Origin: Chionis minor
Lineage: Eukaryota > Chordata > Aves > Charadriiformes > Chionididae
Length of the DNA: 64,000 nt
Assembly (NCBI GenBank): GCA_013398295.1
Contig: VZSF01000645.1
Coordinates: forward strand, 62,641 to 126,640
Direction of reading: 5' to 3'
This document shows, piece after piece, positions 46,001-58,765 of this stretch. A program made the translations under genes and the position numbers. A model generated the notes under the pieces. It did no database searches. It saw only the letters and a list, made by a program, of their open reading frames with translations, and was not told where the DNA came from. Position 1 is the first letter of the stretch. Each line of letters begins with the position of its first letter.

Positions 46001-46309
46001 TCTCACCAAGCAGGAGCAAAAAGCTGTAAAAAGGTTGCAAGGCCTTGTGAAACAGAACATTTTGTATAAACAATACATGCCTTGCTAATGAATATACCCT
46101 TGAAGAAGAACAGATTGATAACAAGGGAACATTCCTATATGAAAAGTGCCAAAATCAGCTGAAAACTGGACAACTGCTGGAAGAGGCCCAAAGTCAACTA
46201 AGATTTGTAGTAACTGGGGTAAAGGTAATGGAGACAGTGGAAGATCACACCACTGACTCAATTAGAGACTGAACAGAACTAAGCCCTTCCACTGTACTGG
46301 AGTGTGCAC

Positions 46310-46569
46310 ACATCATTTAAAGGTTATTGTAGCTTTAAATGAAAGCAAGAGACTGTACTAGCCAATAGAAATTGTTTAGATAAGGTACTAACCCATAATT
46401 ATAATTAAGTGTGTGCATTTCTATGTTTTGAACTGTTTGTACACCAGTATGCTAGCTTTGTGGATTACCACCTAGCACCCATCTCTGCACAGAAATGATT
46501 AAATAAATACCTTTGTTCTGTGTGTACATTGGTGTCTTGCACACTGGGTAAACCCACTTTGGGACAACA
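46310..46569 (+). mobile_element. Probable LTR, 3' part
   Basis: AATAAA at 46502-46507 is followed by 'ccttt...tgtctgcacactgggtaaacccactttgggacaaca'-type U5 ending in CA at 46569, resembling the block ending at 6060. A CCAAT (about 46359) lies upstream. A purine-rich tract (aaaagggaggggg) at 45823-45835 might mark the 3' end of a provirus. The 5' edge and target duplications were not found. Confidence 0.5.
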
Positions 46570-47416
46570 TAGGGAACAAGAACCAGAAAGTGCCAATCAA
46601 CTATAAAAACAGTTATCTTTAGGCACTTTCTCAGTACCAGGCCATAATCTGGAATTCACATGAAAAAGTACAGCTCTACTATTTTTAGAGGCTAATTATT
46701 AACAAAAATAACCAGAGTACTCTATTTGTAAAAATTATTTTCTTAAATTAGCAGAAATGTTAATGGGAGCTCTCCTCTTCTTAGGAAATTTCTAATGCCT
46801 GAAATCCCTGAAAGTCACTTTGCATCTGATATCCTAGTCATTCTCTTCACCCCTCACAGAGCTTCAGATGTTTCACAACAGTTCTAGGAAGACATTATAT
46901 TCTGTAGGCTTTGCTGAGCTTTAGAATGTGGAAAGGGAAAAAAAATTCAAATTGATCACCTACTCCATGTCCTAGCCAAACTTCTTACCAGTGTAGTTTC
47001 ACATGTAATTCAGCTCTAGAGGAGGTTTTTGCCTAAGAAGTATCCAGGTTTAGTCATTATTACTTTTTAACCTCTGCAGGATAAATTAGGACAGAAAGGA
47101 GAACAAGACTGAGAAATGGTAGTCCCTGAGCTGCAGTGACAGGGAAAATCAGCACACCTATTTACAGTTGAGTGCAGCTTCAAAACTACTAGCAAACAGG
47201 CACCAACATTTAATAGAAGTCCCATGTTCTGCACTTTCATTTGTCAATTAGCAAAATTAGTCTGTTTCCCTGCACAGAGCAAACTTTGCCACTTCCTTAG
47301 GAGTTGTAGCTCACTGGGTCTTAATATGTTGTAGCACAGATTTTATCTTTGCTACCTGTCATAACCAGACTGACAGGTTTTTTGTCCTCTGTGTTGATTT
47401 TAAGTCCATCTCACTG

Positions 47417-47825
47417 TGATAGACTCATATTGTGTCTTTGTTAATCAAACCGATACCTCAACCTTGCATAATGCACCGACTCTTGCAAACCAGTGTAACT
47501 GGTTTCTTTGTAACCACAATATCCGGCTACTAGTCTGGATAAGGAAATACCTTGGATGTATGCATGCTTTAAATGATAAGATCATCCAGATAAGGAAATA
47601 CCTTGGATGTATGCATGCTTTAAATGATAAGATCACAACCTACAACGCAGAGGACAGACCCCTTAGCAACAGTATAAGAAGGGGACTCTGACCGGGGTGA
47701 GCGCGCACTGTTGGTGGAGCGGAGACTCCCCGGTCGCCCAGCGCTGTTTTGCCTGTTTACAGCTTGCTCAAATAAATCCTATTTTGATAATCCAAATTGG
47801 CTTTTTGTCACAGTCACTCGTAACA
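47417..47825 (+). mobile_element. Endogenous retrovirus LTR (5' edge approximate)
   Basis: Ends ...CACTCGTAACA at 47825, three bases before a primer-binding site. TATAAG lies near 47671 and AATAAA at about 47771. The suggested start, TGTGATAGACT, is partly the inverse of the end (TGTTACGAGTGACT). U3 contains a 51-bp tandem duplication. Only this LTR and a leader are present; no second LTR or intact gag/pol/env was seen. Confidence 0.8.
47538..47635 (+). repeat. 51-bp direct duplication in LTR U3
   Basis: Copy 1 from 47538 and copy 2 from 47589 share gataaggaaataccttgg and continue through gtatgcatgctttaaatgat with no differences over about 47 bases. Confidence 0.95.
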
Positions 47826-47828
47826 ATT

Positions 47829-47846
47829 TGGTGCCGTGACTCGGAT
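47829..47846 (+). other. Retroviral primer-binding site, tRNA-His type
   Basis: TGGTGCCGTGACTCGGAT is complementary over 18 of 18 bases to the 3' end of vertebrate tRNA-His including CCA, as I know its sequence. It sits three bases after the LTR end, the usual place. Confidence 0.9.
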
Positions 47847-48330
47847 ACAGGTTAACTTGGTTCGGGATCCAAACTCTGGGGAGGTGCCCCATCTTTGGAT
47901 GGCCGCTGAGTGAACGATACCCCTTCCAAGACCTGTACCTCCGAACCTCAAAATTGGGTAAGCAGGCAAAAGAAAACTGCAGTACCCCGTAATTTTTGTG
48001 CACGAAGATCCGAACGAAGACTCCAGGTTGCGTGAGTATTGATACGCAGTTCCATTCGGTCGGGGTGGGTTTCCCGGAGTGTGCCTGAACGAGACGCTCC
48101 CGGGGTGGGGGTGGGGGGGTAACATCACTGTGTGACTTTGAGGGAGTTAGCCATCTCTTTGTGTGGATTATCAGGAGTATTGCACCCTCCTGTGACTGAG
48201 TAATCTCCTAGAGGTGGAATGTGACTCTCTGAATCAACCCCTACAATGGAAGAAGGCTCACTGGTGATGGGCAAGGTCGATCTGCCCATGAAACTCAGGT
48301 AATAATGCAGGGTGTGACTGGCCACAGCTG
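47847..48330 (+). mobile_element. Untranslated leader of the same endogenous retrovirus
   Basis: The GC- and G-rich sequence after the primer site includes 'cctgaacgagacgctcccgg' and a GGGGTGGGGGTGGGGGGG run (48101-48118), typical of leaders upstream of gag. A short ATG frame starts near 48246 and meets 'ctcag/gtaata', a possible donor, at about 48298. Retroviral character fades after that. I could follow no gag. Confidence 0.6.
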
Positions 48331-51300
48331 TTGCAAAGAAGCTGACTTTATCTCAACACAAAGGGGATTAGATGTTGGCCTCTGTTTCAGATAAGCAGCT
48401 ATCAACAGTTGAGTGGATCAACTGGTGGTTTAAATATCTCTCTCTGAGTTCACTGACAGAGCGTGAATGTCTCCCTGAGTTAGCCAGACTTGCATGGGGG
48501 AAGTGATTACATGGCTCAGCCCAGCATAAAGAATAAAAGTTGAACAACTAGCAGAATACTTTCATTGAGAGCAATGGACATGAGCTGATTTCATCTCCTC
48601 CTTCCCAGTGACTGGGGACACCCAGCATCATGACAGTGGGCGTATTACAAAAACCAGTAATGGGTATCCCATTGGTATTTATGATTAAATTGCAACTCCA
48701 GTTCCTATATTTTGCTGTGTAACTTACATTTGTATTGTGTTTCCAGTGTATTTTGTACTACTCTACTAAATCAGAAATCCCGTGTAACATCAACTGTCTT
48801 CAAATAAGATATTAATAAGACATTTGATATTTAATGTTACACCCTCCACGCATGGAATGTCTAAAAGAAAGTGGTCAAGAGAGTATTGAACACTTATCTG
48901 CAACTAGTATTTTCATTTGTAATCATTAGAATAAAACTCTTGTGAGGTCATTCAAAGCTTTATTTTTATGAGATGTAAAGGGCCCAACTGTAAACAAATC
49001 ATTGGGGTGAAAATTGGCAGAAAGCCTTTAACTTGTGTTCAAGAGACCCAGCTGCTAAAACAAAAATAGTAGCTTTTCTGCCTCACAAGCATAGTTAAAT
49101 GTATGGTGGGAGGAAAGTTCTGGCTCTATTCTGTCTTGGGCATCTGGAAGTTCAGGAAGGCAACCTCCCCTCAAGATTTACAATGAAGAGTATATCTTCT
49201 CTTCCCTCTCCAGGCTTACCTTGGAGAGAGAATCTATGAATTTTATGCTGCATGGTTACAGGTTAGTTAAAATACATAGTCTACCTTGAACCACCTCCAT
49301 TGCTGTTTATTAAGGGGCTGTCTCCATCCTGGCTTCTGATGTTACCATTTGCCTTCTCTTTCTTGCTGTTGGCATATTCATAAGGGGTTGCATGTATTGT
49401 CTCAGCACTTCCATTGCCGCCGATTCATAAGGCAGCATATGTTACTGTGTGCTGAAAGCAAGTGCACACTTGGCTAAGACTGAATGGAAATACTTGCCTG
49501 ATTTATGGATACAATGTACAATGCTTTGTCCACAAAATCCAACCTGTGACTGTCCTGATAGTTATCAGTGCCTCTTTGCACCGAGCAACTGCTACTTGGA
49601 CAGCCTGCATTCCACTACCCCATTTCTGCAGGTGCCACACACTTTCATGCTTTTCTGTTGACAACCTGTGTGGGTTCTGATTCCTTCTACTTGTGAAAAG
49701 ATTTGGCTCTGCCTAGTGCATTCATAAGAGCACACGGGCAGCAAGACTTGAATGTACCTGCATGATTGATTCATCTTTCCCTTTACTTATGCAGTAACAG
49801 AGAATTAATTCAAATGATTGCTGTAGAATCACTATAGACTGAAGAAATGTCTTCACTTAGAAGAACTGTAGAGCAAATAGAGACAACATGAGCAGAAAAT
49901 GTAACTGACAGTAGAAGATCTGTGTAACTGGGCTTCTGTTCAAGTTAGTCTTGCATTGATACTGTGTAAATAGGTTGATTACCATGAAGGCTGATGTTCT
50001 CCAATTAAAGTGCTTCTGACCTGTGATTTTCACTGTTTCTTGTGACTTTTCTCAACCTGAAAAGCTTAGGGAGTGAATCTCAGCTTTACAAAAGTTTTTG
50101 CTATTCACAGTTGTGAAGAAACTGAAAACACTGAGTAAAAGTTTCTGGGTACTGAAAGGCCTACAATAGGAATGCATTGACACAAGTTCAGTGTCTTTTT
50201 TTAGCCAGTCTTATCATCTTTCCGCGTACAAGGTTGGCACTATTGTTCTTTAGCCACAGTATAAGCACAGCATGATGTACAGCAATGCAAATTTTTTATT
50301 GCACCAAGCCCATCTGTGTTCTGATGGTGGAACAGGCCTTCAGTTTCTCTTGCCTTTTGATGATGGATGGGCCAAAAAAATGAAAATCCACCAAAATTTG
50401 TGCATTATCCAAGATAACTATGAGTCAGGATAGGACTGAAAGTTTTGCTTGCTAGTTTTCTGAACATTAACATGATTTAAGAAACAGGAAAAAAGAAGGA
50501 AAAAAAACAACACAAAAAACCCTAGAAGACAGGAAAATAACAGAAGCAAAAATAGTGTTTCCCTATAGGCTGCTGCTGGCCATGTCACTGAATTCAGATC
50601 TGACAAAGCTGATTTATCTTTTTCATGAGTATCAGGACCACCAGAACAGCATTTGGCTCACTCCGCGACTCTTCATACCTCACTCCCGAGAAAGAAACCT
50701 CTTTGCCAGTCTGTCTAGTGGTGATTGTTAGAAGCTACAATAAATTATCATGGAGAGCGGGAAAAGGTTCAAGGTGATTCAAGGTTTTATTGATGTAGAA
50801 GAGTTGTAGAAGTTCCTTTTTGGAACATATAAAGCTTCTTGGGATACTATTTCTTTAAATATTTCTCCTGCTCATGGAATGATTGGCAGCTGAGTGGGAT
50901 AGAGCATTAGCTCTCACTTCTGAACTGGCTGCACATTCAGAGTTAATGGGAAGAAAGAGCTTTCTGACAGGAAGAAGTTTCTGAAAATGTGAAAACAAAG
51001 AAAAAAAGGGATTTTCCACAGGACTACGAATCATGGCAATATGTTTTCAGGACTGTTACACAAATGAAAAAACACTGTCTTTGGTCTGTTAATATTAGTG
51101 AAGGTTGGCAGCTGAGCCACCCTAGGCTCTGTCTACGATCAACAGAAAGAGGCTTCTTTAAAGTATGATTCAGAGATGGGCAGAGTTGCCATTCAGAGGT
51201 GTTTGTCTCTGTTGATTACACAGGACAAGTAGGCCACCAACTCTTTTACCTTGTTAAAGCATTTGGATTTATGTGAGCAGAATCCAGATCCTACTTTACC

Positions 51301-52297
51301 CAGTTCACCTATTTAAAGTAAAATAATAACAATAAAAAATAATAAAGATTTGTTGATCCAGTTACAGAGAACATCTGATCCCTAACCAATGAGTTGTACA
51401 TATTTGTTATAAACAAATCACTGTCATCAAGAAGATCCCAGAAGAGTGACCTGAATAACTTTTGAACCTTTTCCAGGAACTTAAGTATTGCAAAAGGCTT
51501 GTAAAAGTGTGTTTTCTTGAGACACTGAATCACTGGAGGTAAACCCATTCAGCACTAAATTAAAAATGGTGCTTATTTTTCTCCTTTTACTGACAACATA
51601 GTAATTTTCAGCAGAATTTTGAAGCATGATGTGAGTCAGAGGAATGCACTGTTCTGCCACTAGCAGCACGACCGACACAAATTGTATATCACAAGCAATA
51701 AGGTTTCTTTTGAAGACCATACTATGAAGATCTAATTGATTAAAAGACGAAGGTCAAACAAAGGAAACTGCCAACAATATTTCCCCTACCTCTTTAAAAA
51801 GGTCCAAATAAACAATACCATCTTTATTCTACCTAGGATTTCTCACTATAAACAGATAATTAAGTAGGATTTTGATCTTAAATTGGTGTCAGAGATAGTG
51901 AAGTCATACTCAGCAGTTAAAAGGCTTTAATGCAAAGCGATAAAAGCTAAATATAAAATTGTTGGCAAGTACATTAAGTAATTGTCTTGATTTCCTTTGT
52001 TCTGGATTGTACAATCCAGTGACTCTAATAAATCGTTGGTCCTTTTCACTTTATTGAGACCTCAGTTCATCAGGTGTAAAAGAAAACATAGTCAATAGAG
52101 ATGTGAACAAACTCAGCATTTCACAGGCCTGAGTGTTTGAGGAGACCCAGGGACTGTGTTCCTTTGTTACAGATTCCTAAATTTACCATTTTTTTTAAAT
52201 ATCAATCAAGGAAAGAAAACAAATTCAATTAATTAAAAAAAAATTAAAAATCTTAGATTTCCAATTTTATTTATATCTTGTGTTTGATTTCACAGAA

Positions 52298-53065
52298 GCA
52301 CAGAACGGTTTGGGTTGGAAGGGACCTCTGAAGGTCATCTGGTACAATCCGCTGTTCAAGCAGGGTCACATCAGGCCAGTTGCCCAGGGTTATATCCAGC
52401 TGGCTTTTGAATGTCTTCAAGGAGGGAGATTCCACAACCTCCCTGGGCAACCTGTGCCAGTGCTCAGTCATTCTCACAGTAAAAAAGTATTTCCTGATGT
52501 TCAGATGGAACCTCCTACGTTTCAGTTTGTGCCCATTGCCTCTTGTCCTGTCACTGGGCACCACAGAAAAGAGCCTGTCTCCACCCTGTTTGTATCTTCC
52601 CTTCAGGTATTTATATACATTACTAAGATCCCTCTGAGTCTTCTCTTCTCTAGGTTAAACATTCCAAGCTCTCTCAGCCTTTCCTCATAGGAGAGATGCT
52701 CCAGTCCCTTAATCATCTTTGTGGCCTTTTGTTGGACTCTCTCCAGTATGTCCACATCTCTCTTGCACTGTGGAGTCCAGAGTGGCCTCCTCAGTGCTGA
52801 ATAAAGGGGAAGGACCACTTTCCTTAACCTGCTGCCAATACTGTCTAAATGCAATCAAGGATATCAGTAGACTTCTTTGCAGCAAGGGCATGTTCCTGGC
52901 TCCTGTTCAACCTAATGTTCACCAGCATTCCCAGGTTCTTTTCTGTCAAGCTGCTTTCCAGTTGGGTGGCCCCCAGCATATATTTGTGCACAGTCTTGTG
53001 CATCTGTGGACTTTGTAGTTCCCCTTGTTGAACTTCATGAGGTTCCGATCAGAATATTTCTCCAG
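52298..53065 (-). mobile_element. CR1 LINE 3' fragment, minus orientation
   Basis: Starts 'cacagaacggtttgggttgg' and runs through 'gcctcttgtcctgtcactgggcacc', 'agctctctcagcctttcctcataggag' and 'cttgttgaacttcatgaggtt'. A minus frame at 52603-52854 still reads ERVQQKATKMIKGLEHLSYE. About 770 bp. Confidence 0.96.
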
Positions 53066-53919
53066 CCTTGATTTGCTTATTCACATTTATTTGGATGTAA
53101 AATCAGTGTTTGAACTATTTTCTGATTTGAGATCACCAAACAAGGAAATGGGTAGAAACAGGAATCAAATACCAGATTTCCTCTTTCTGGCAAAAATATT
53201 AATGCTCTGCTGTTATTTCATTCTTCCTATACACTTGTAACTTACAATCCCCTTAGTGGAGCTGTAAGTGGTAGTGGCTTTTAATACAAACCTTGACCCC
53301 CACTGTTCTCTGTGTTTTTAATAGAGATTAGACTTTCACACCTCAGATGCAGTCAAGAGGCCCTAAATATAACATATGGCCTGGAAAGTATAAATGGTGC
53401 TTTATAGAATATGATTAATATTTATATTCATTATCATGACATATAGAAAGATGTATTGCTAATGACTTAGGAGAAACTAGATGCTAGAAAAGTGTTCTCA
53501 CTCTTTATACAAAAGGTATACTGTGCACACAGTATAATTCAGAACTGCTAAATGCTGTTGAAAATTGTCACTATAACTAGGTACTTGTAGCATTTATTTC
53601 TGTCCTTGTAAGACTGTACTGGTCATGGATTTATATAGGGATATAAATTTGGCTTTGAAGAAAGACAGGGCTTGATCATAAATAATGAAGAGCATAACGG
53701 TGACTTCATGATTACTACTACATTGAGATTCTAAATAAAGCAAAACGGATATCTTATCTTTTTTAAGATTTAAATGACTTAATACATTATCTGTATTTGG
53801 CACAGTTAATCTACAAGGTACAACTGTGGCTGATCACTGCAGTCTGGCCTAGCTTCTTATGCCTTATTATTAAATCTTTTCTTAAGCATCCCTCTGTGTA
53901 TGCTCACTCTCTGTCCCAT

Positions 53920-54900
53920 GTGGACTCGGTGCCAGCTACTGGTGAGACCTGTGTGTGCGTGTGAGGGGAATTTGGTGCCAGCTCCTGGGGTCAGACCTGG
54001 GCTGGACACCCCTGATCTGTGGTGCCAGTGAATGGTGTGAGAGGGGTCTCCATGTCAGCTACTGGAGCCAGTGGGGGTACTGAACTCTCAGCTACTGAGG
54101 TGGGAACAGTGTCTGTTCCCAAAACCAGCTCTTGGGGGAGAGTGTGAGTGAGGCGATCAAGGAGCTTAGCACTGCTGGAGCAGGACCATGGGTCACTGCC
54201 CATGTGCCTGGTGCCAGCTGCTGGGGGAACAGTCCATGCCTTCCCCAGTTCTGGTGTGCCTGGGGAGGGCGTGCGTATTCACCAGCAAACTCTAAGCCAG
54301 ACTAGCCAGTGACTAGGGAGGCCTAGCATCCAGGCCAGGGTCCCCTGGGCAAGGGGTCTGTGCTGTTACACCTGGGGGTACTTGTGAACGTGGAGTGCAA
54401 GAGGGACAAACGTGTGAGTGGCGAGTGTTTGCAGTGAACACCAAGCTGCAGCAGCCAGCAAGTCAGGAACCATATGGGGTGGGTAAGGGGGCCCATTATC
54501 CAGGCTGGGTTGCTGGGCAAGCAGAGGGGCCGTGCCAGTAATCAAGGGATCTGCAAACATGTATGTGCTTGTGAACCTGGAGAGTGGGGGTGTGTGCATA
54601 TGCCTGCACTATGACCTTCTACCTCTGCACACAGAAAAGGAGGTGGGGGCTTGGCTGTTTATGGAGTGTCTTTTATGTGAGTCCTCTCCACAGGTGCTGT
54701 TGAAGGCAACCTTGTCTGTTGGTGTCCTCTGTGGGTGTGTCTTGTGATACGCGTGCAGCCTCGTCACTGGTTGAACCTGCAAACAGGAAAGCATCAGCCA
54801 TGTCCTTCAGCATGGGCAGAAGCCCTGGGTCCTCAGGGCACAAGGCTGGGCTCCAGTGGGCAGGCAGGAGAGGTCCTGGGGCAGAGGAGGTAGGCCAAGC
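53920..54900 (+). repeat. GC-rich degenerate tandem block
   Basis: An island of about 58% GC in a 38% background. The first part repeats 'ggtgccagct(a/c)ctgg' (53930, 53973, 54020, 54209 and degenerate forms). The second part has two diverged units of roughly 170-190 bp: 'atccaggccagggtcccctgggcaag...cttgtgaacgtggagtg' (54329-54396) and 'atccaggctgggttgctgggcaagc...cttgtgaacctggagagtg' (54498-54586). Open frames here are by-products of composition. It could be a minisatellite or internal sequence of an unrecognised LTR element. Confidence 0.55.
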
Positions 54901-56115
54901 TTCTTACATTGCTTAACAGTATGTAGGCAGAGAAATATTCAGAAATTTACACTTAGGGTTTTCAGAAGTACCCATTCAACTCGGTGTCTTCCTAGTTGCT
55001 GCATCCCACTCTGTAGCTTCCAACCTCTCCTCCTAGGGGTTCATCAGTGTGATTCAAGGCCTAGCAATGACCAACTGTCCAGATGTGTAACCCTGGCTCA
55101 GGCTAGTAAGAAAAATCCTAAATTGTAAGAGAGAGTTTTGACAAAGCCTGTAGCATAGAGCTATGAAAGGTAAAATATGGTGAAATGCACATTTAAAATT
55201 CAAGGATTCAGGAAGAAAAATAATAGTGCGAAGATATATAATGTGCTAAGGGTGTCTAAAGATGGCAACAGCAACATGAAGCAAACAACACGAACATTCC
55301 CAGCAGCAGCAGCAGAATCTGACCCTTCACCACCCACTCACTTCATGATTACCCGGCTAGCAAAGACTCTTTGTGTGTCTTACATTAGGAATGATAAGCA
55401 TATTAGCACTTTGCCTAATAACTTGTTGATCCTAACTGCCTTTGATATGTTAGACAAGAAATACTTGCTTTTTGTACTTCTGAGATGAATATATTCTGCT
55501 TACAAGAGATTGTCTGGGCATGGTGAAAGGTGCTTGAACAGAGTGACTCAGAGGGAATGATAGTAACAGTGCCTAAATTGCTGAAGATGTTCCATAGAAA
55601 AAAATAGTTTTGAGAACCAGGCTTTTACCCATTTCTCAAAGTATTCTAATTGGCAAAAAAATTCAAATCAATGACCTCTGTGAGAGTAACTAAATTGTAT
55701 TTTATGCATTTTGAGTTGTTCTGACTTGCAAGTGTGCTGTCTTACTCTCTGACCTCTGAAATGTGTAGGTGTTACTGAATTTAAGCAAACAAGACCAGTT
55801 ATATTTAATTGCTGAATCAAAGGTGTGAATGGTTGGAAGTGATCTAAACTGAAACAGACAAATATTTTTAAATGCTTGCTTTCTGAATTGGGAGTTTGTA
55901 TTTCTAACAGCTCACCAGGTTAGTTGAATTTAAACTTACTATAGTGCTTTCTTAGCACTATTCTGAAATGTTAGCTTGTTATTTCAACTTGAAATGGAAG
56001 GCCATATATTGCTGTAATTCTCCACAAGTAAACTGAATTTTGTCAGAACACCCATACAGAGGAAGACAGTGAATATAAAGGATGTTACTGAATAAAAAGC
56101 TAGGACTTTTTTGGG

Positions 56116-56651
56116 TGTCCTGGTTTCAGCTGCGATAGAGTTAGTTTTCTTCCTAGCATCTGCTGTGTTTTGGATTTGGTATGAGAATAATGTTAATACA
56201 TATTGTTTTAGTTGTTGCTAAGTAATTTTTACAGTAAGTCAAGGACTTGCTCAGCCTGCCATAGAAGCTGAGAGGGAGCACATACAGGACAAGTCGGCCA
56301 AAGGAATACTCCATACCATAGACAACATGCTCAGAATATAAATGGGAGTTGTCTGGGATGCAGGAATCCTTGATCACTGCTTGAGACAGGCTGAGCAACT
56401 GATACTCAGGTGGTGAGAGCGATTTGTGTTGCATTACTTTAATTTATATATTCATTTACCATTATTATAATTATTTTTTTTTCTTTTCCATTACTGTTCT
56501 ATTAAACTGTCTTTATCTAAACCCACGAGTTTTTCTTAGGGTTTTTTTCCCCTCCCTCGATCCCTATTCTCTCGACCCTACTGCGGGAGGAAGGGTGTGA
56601 GCAAGTGGCTGCAATGGTCCTAGTTGCCAGCTGGGGTTAAGCAATGGACTG
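56116..56651 (+). mobile_element. Solo LTR, ERVL-like (TGTCCTGGTTTCAGC family)
   Basis: It follows the common avian LTR in order: TGTCCTGGTTTCAGCTG at the start, 'gtgttttggatttggtatgagaataatg', 'agttgttgctaagtaa', 'agtcaaggactt', 'ggaatactccataccatag', 'tattaaactgtctttatctaaacccacgagttt' and the end 'tagttgccagctggggttaa'. The last few bases differ from the usual ACGACA and no target duplication is visible. Same family as 32806-33187, but much closer to full length. Confidence 0.92.
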
Positions 56652-57480
56652 TGAAATTGCCTTTTTAAACTTACAGTACGTCTGTCAACAGAGAAACATA
56701 TATATGTATAAAAAAACATTTTATGTGGTATAAGACTTTAACCAGGTTTTACAATTTTACAGTATTTGAGTCCACACTGGCACAGTAGTGTCTTCTCTGA
56801 CGTAGTTCCAATAGCACAGACAACCTGGGTGCACAAAGAAATGAAAGTCACAGCAAAATATTGCACTTTGAATTTATGTAAATATAAAATACTGTGTGTG
56901 TATGTATAAAGACACATACACATTATAAGTAATTTTGTAAGTAAGCGTATTAATGTGTCTTTAAGGAACTGCATACTTTTCTGTGTGGCTGAAATGACAA
57001 ATGATCACAAGGTTAAGGCAATTATTGAATTATTAAATAGCATAGTCTTGCTCATTCAGAACTAGTGTTGTGTATTGCATTTGCCCCTATTATTTTCTTA
57101 TTTACAAGCAGTAAAATGGTAAATTGATTCACACTCCTGATGGCCTCCTGCTACCTCTGCTTACAGTTCCTTGACTCCTGAAATTTGTTTAATCTGACAA
57201 CAGGACAATGAAGCACAAGAAAATATTCTGCAAGTAGACAGACATCAAAATGTAAGCTAGGGAAAATATGGGCCCATTGCTAAATGGGGCAGGGGCCCTG
57301 GTGACAAAGGATGTAGAAAAGGCCAAGGTACTCTGTTTCTTCATCTTGGTCCTTAACTGGTAAGACTAGCCTTCGGTAGTCACAGTGTGATTCTGTGATG
57401 TTTTGACAGTAAATTTAAGTATATATTTCTACTGTTCCTGCTGTTATAGAAATGAGCAGCATCTCTGGATGTTGACTGTA

Positions 57481-57622
57481 TTTCCCTGTCTTTCCTTCCT
57501 GCCTTCCTCCCTCCTCCTTCCTTCCTTTCTTCCCTTCCTTTTCACCATTCCTCACTCCCTTCTTCCCTCTGTGCCCACCCACTTTCCTGCATGCCTTTCT
57601 TCACTCCTTCCTTTTCTTTTCC
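57481..57622 (+). repeat. Polypyrimidine (CCTT-rich) tract
   Basis: About 140 bases, almost entirely C and T on the plus strand, with ccttcctt-type units. It lies in the presumed intron and is far from any splice site. Confidence 0.9.
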
Positions 57623-58540
57623 ACATTCACAAAATAGTTTCATTATCACCTCTGGACTCCAGTAAATTTACAAAGCACACTCTGTTTCATGACTAAATAC
57701 AGTATTTTCCAGAACAGGGCTTTTACTTGGGGCCAACTTCTTTTTTGCCACTTCTAATCCCGGAAGTCGAAGAGATCATCAGACTTACACAGAGCTGAAA
57801 AGGATTTAGCTGAAATTTTAGTCTGCAACATACTGTCTTGAACAATAAAATATGTTCCCTTTTTTGTCTTCTCTGCCCAGTAAGTGTTTCTGTACCTCAG
57901 TTCTGTTATTTCATATGCTTGGTCTGCATCAGGTTTGCAGAGGACCTATAGGGTCATATCAAAGCCAATGGAACTGAAAGGGTAATAATGGCCCTTACCT
58001 TTTTTTAGGGCTCAACAATACAATGGGTAGAGCATCTCTAACAATTGCTGAACACCCCCTGCTGCCTGAAAACTCAGTTACTCCTAATAAAGTTTTAAAC
58101 ACCATGACTCCTAAGGAGTCAACGATATTATGACGTGGCTAACAGTATCTAATTTTATTTCCTTCTGAAAAAGCTGTACAGTTACACAAGCTGCAAACTA
58201 TGGGTAAGAAGCAGTGTTGCTTTTCATATTTGACTGCTCACTTTCTAGGGGAAGTAAGAAATTACTAAGCCAAAACACTAAATTAAAACATGCCAGATAC
58301 ACAGCTGGGCTCACTCACAAGGGAATACAGAATACACTTTATTGACACTACTTGTCCATGTGCATTTAATCAGCTAGTCTTCTGCTATACTTTCAGATAA
58401 TATTCATTTCCATTCTCATAACATTTCTTCAGAGTTCTTAGTTAAAAGGAGATAAGCAAGATGCTATATAATACATTGGTCACGGGCCTGAGACGATGAC
58501 CTCTAGGAAGAGATTACTGTGTGCTAAATTCATTTGATTT

Positions 58541-58765
58541 GTGGAAAAGGATGCTAATGGACAATCTAATAGTAGCCTGCAAGTACTTAGAGTACTTAAA
58601 GTACTGCAAGTACATAAAGGCAGTTAAAAAGAAAATGGAAGCAAACTCTTCTCAATAGCAGTAGATGAGATAACAATGTGCAAAGGTCACAATTTACTGT
58701 TTGGGAATTTCAGATAGGACAATAAGAAAACCTTTTCACTGAGAGGTCTGTGCAGTACTGGAGCT
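58541..58765 (+). mobile_element. Old CR1 fragment, plus orientation
   Basis: 'gtagcctgcaagtactta', 'aaatggaagcaaactcttctcaatagcagtagatgagataacaatgtg', 'gataggacaataagaaaaccttttcactgagaggtctgtgcagtactggagc' follow the CR1 3' region. It is cut off by the opposite CR1 copy at about 58766. Confidence 0.8.

Noticed and set aside
47445..47691. ORFs across the 51-bp duplication with a repeated peptide
   Set aside because: The peptide repeat is only the translation of the duplicated LTR U3 sequence.
50620..50680. Possible CR1 scrap similar to 32254-32290 (agtatcaggaccagcagaac)
   Set aside because: Only about 25 bases match; too short to call.
53991..55128. Cluster of ORFs in the GC-rich block
   Set aside because: Long frames are expected from GC-rich tandem sequence, and none resembles a protein.
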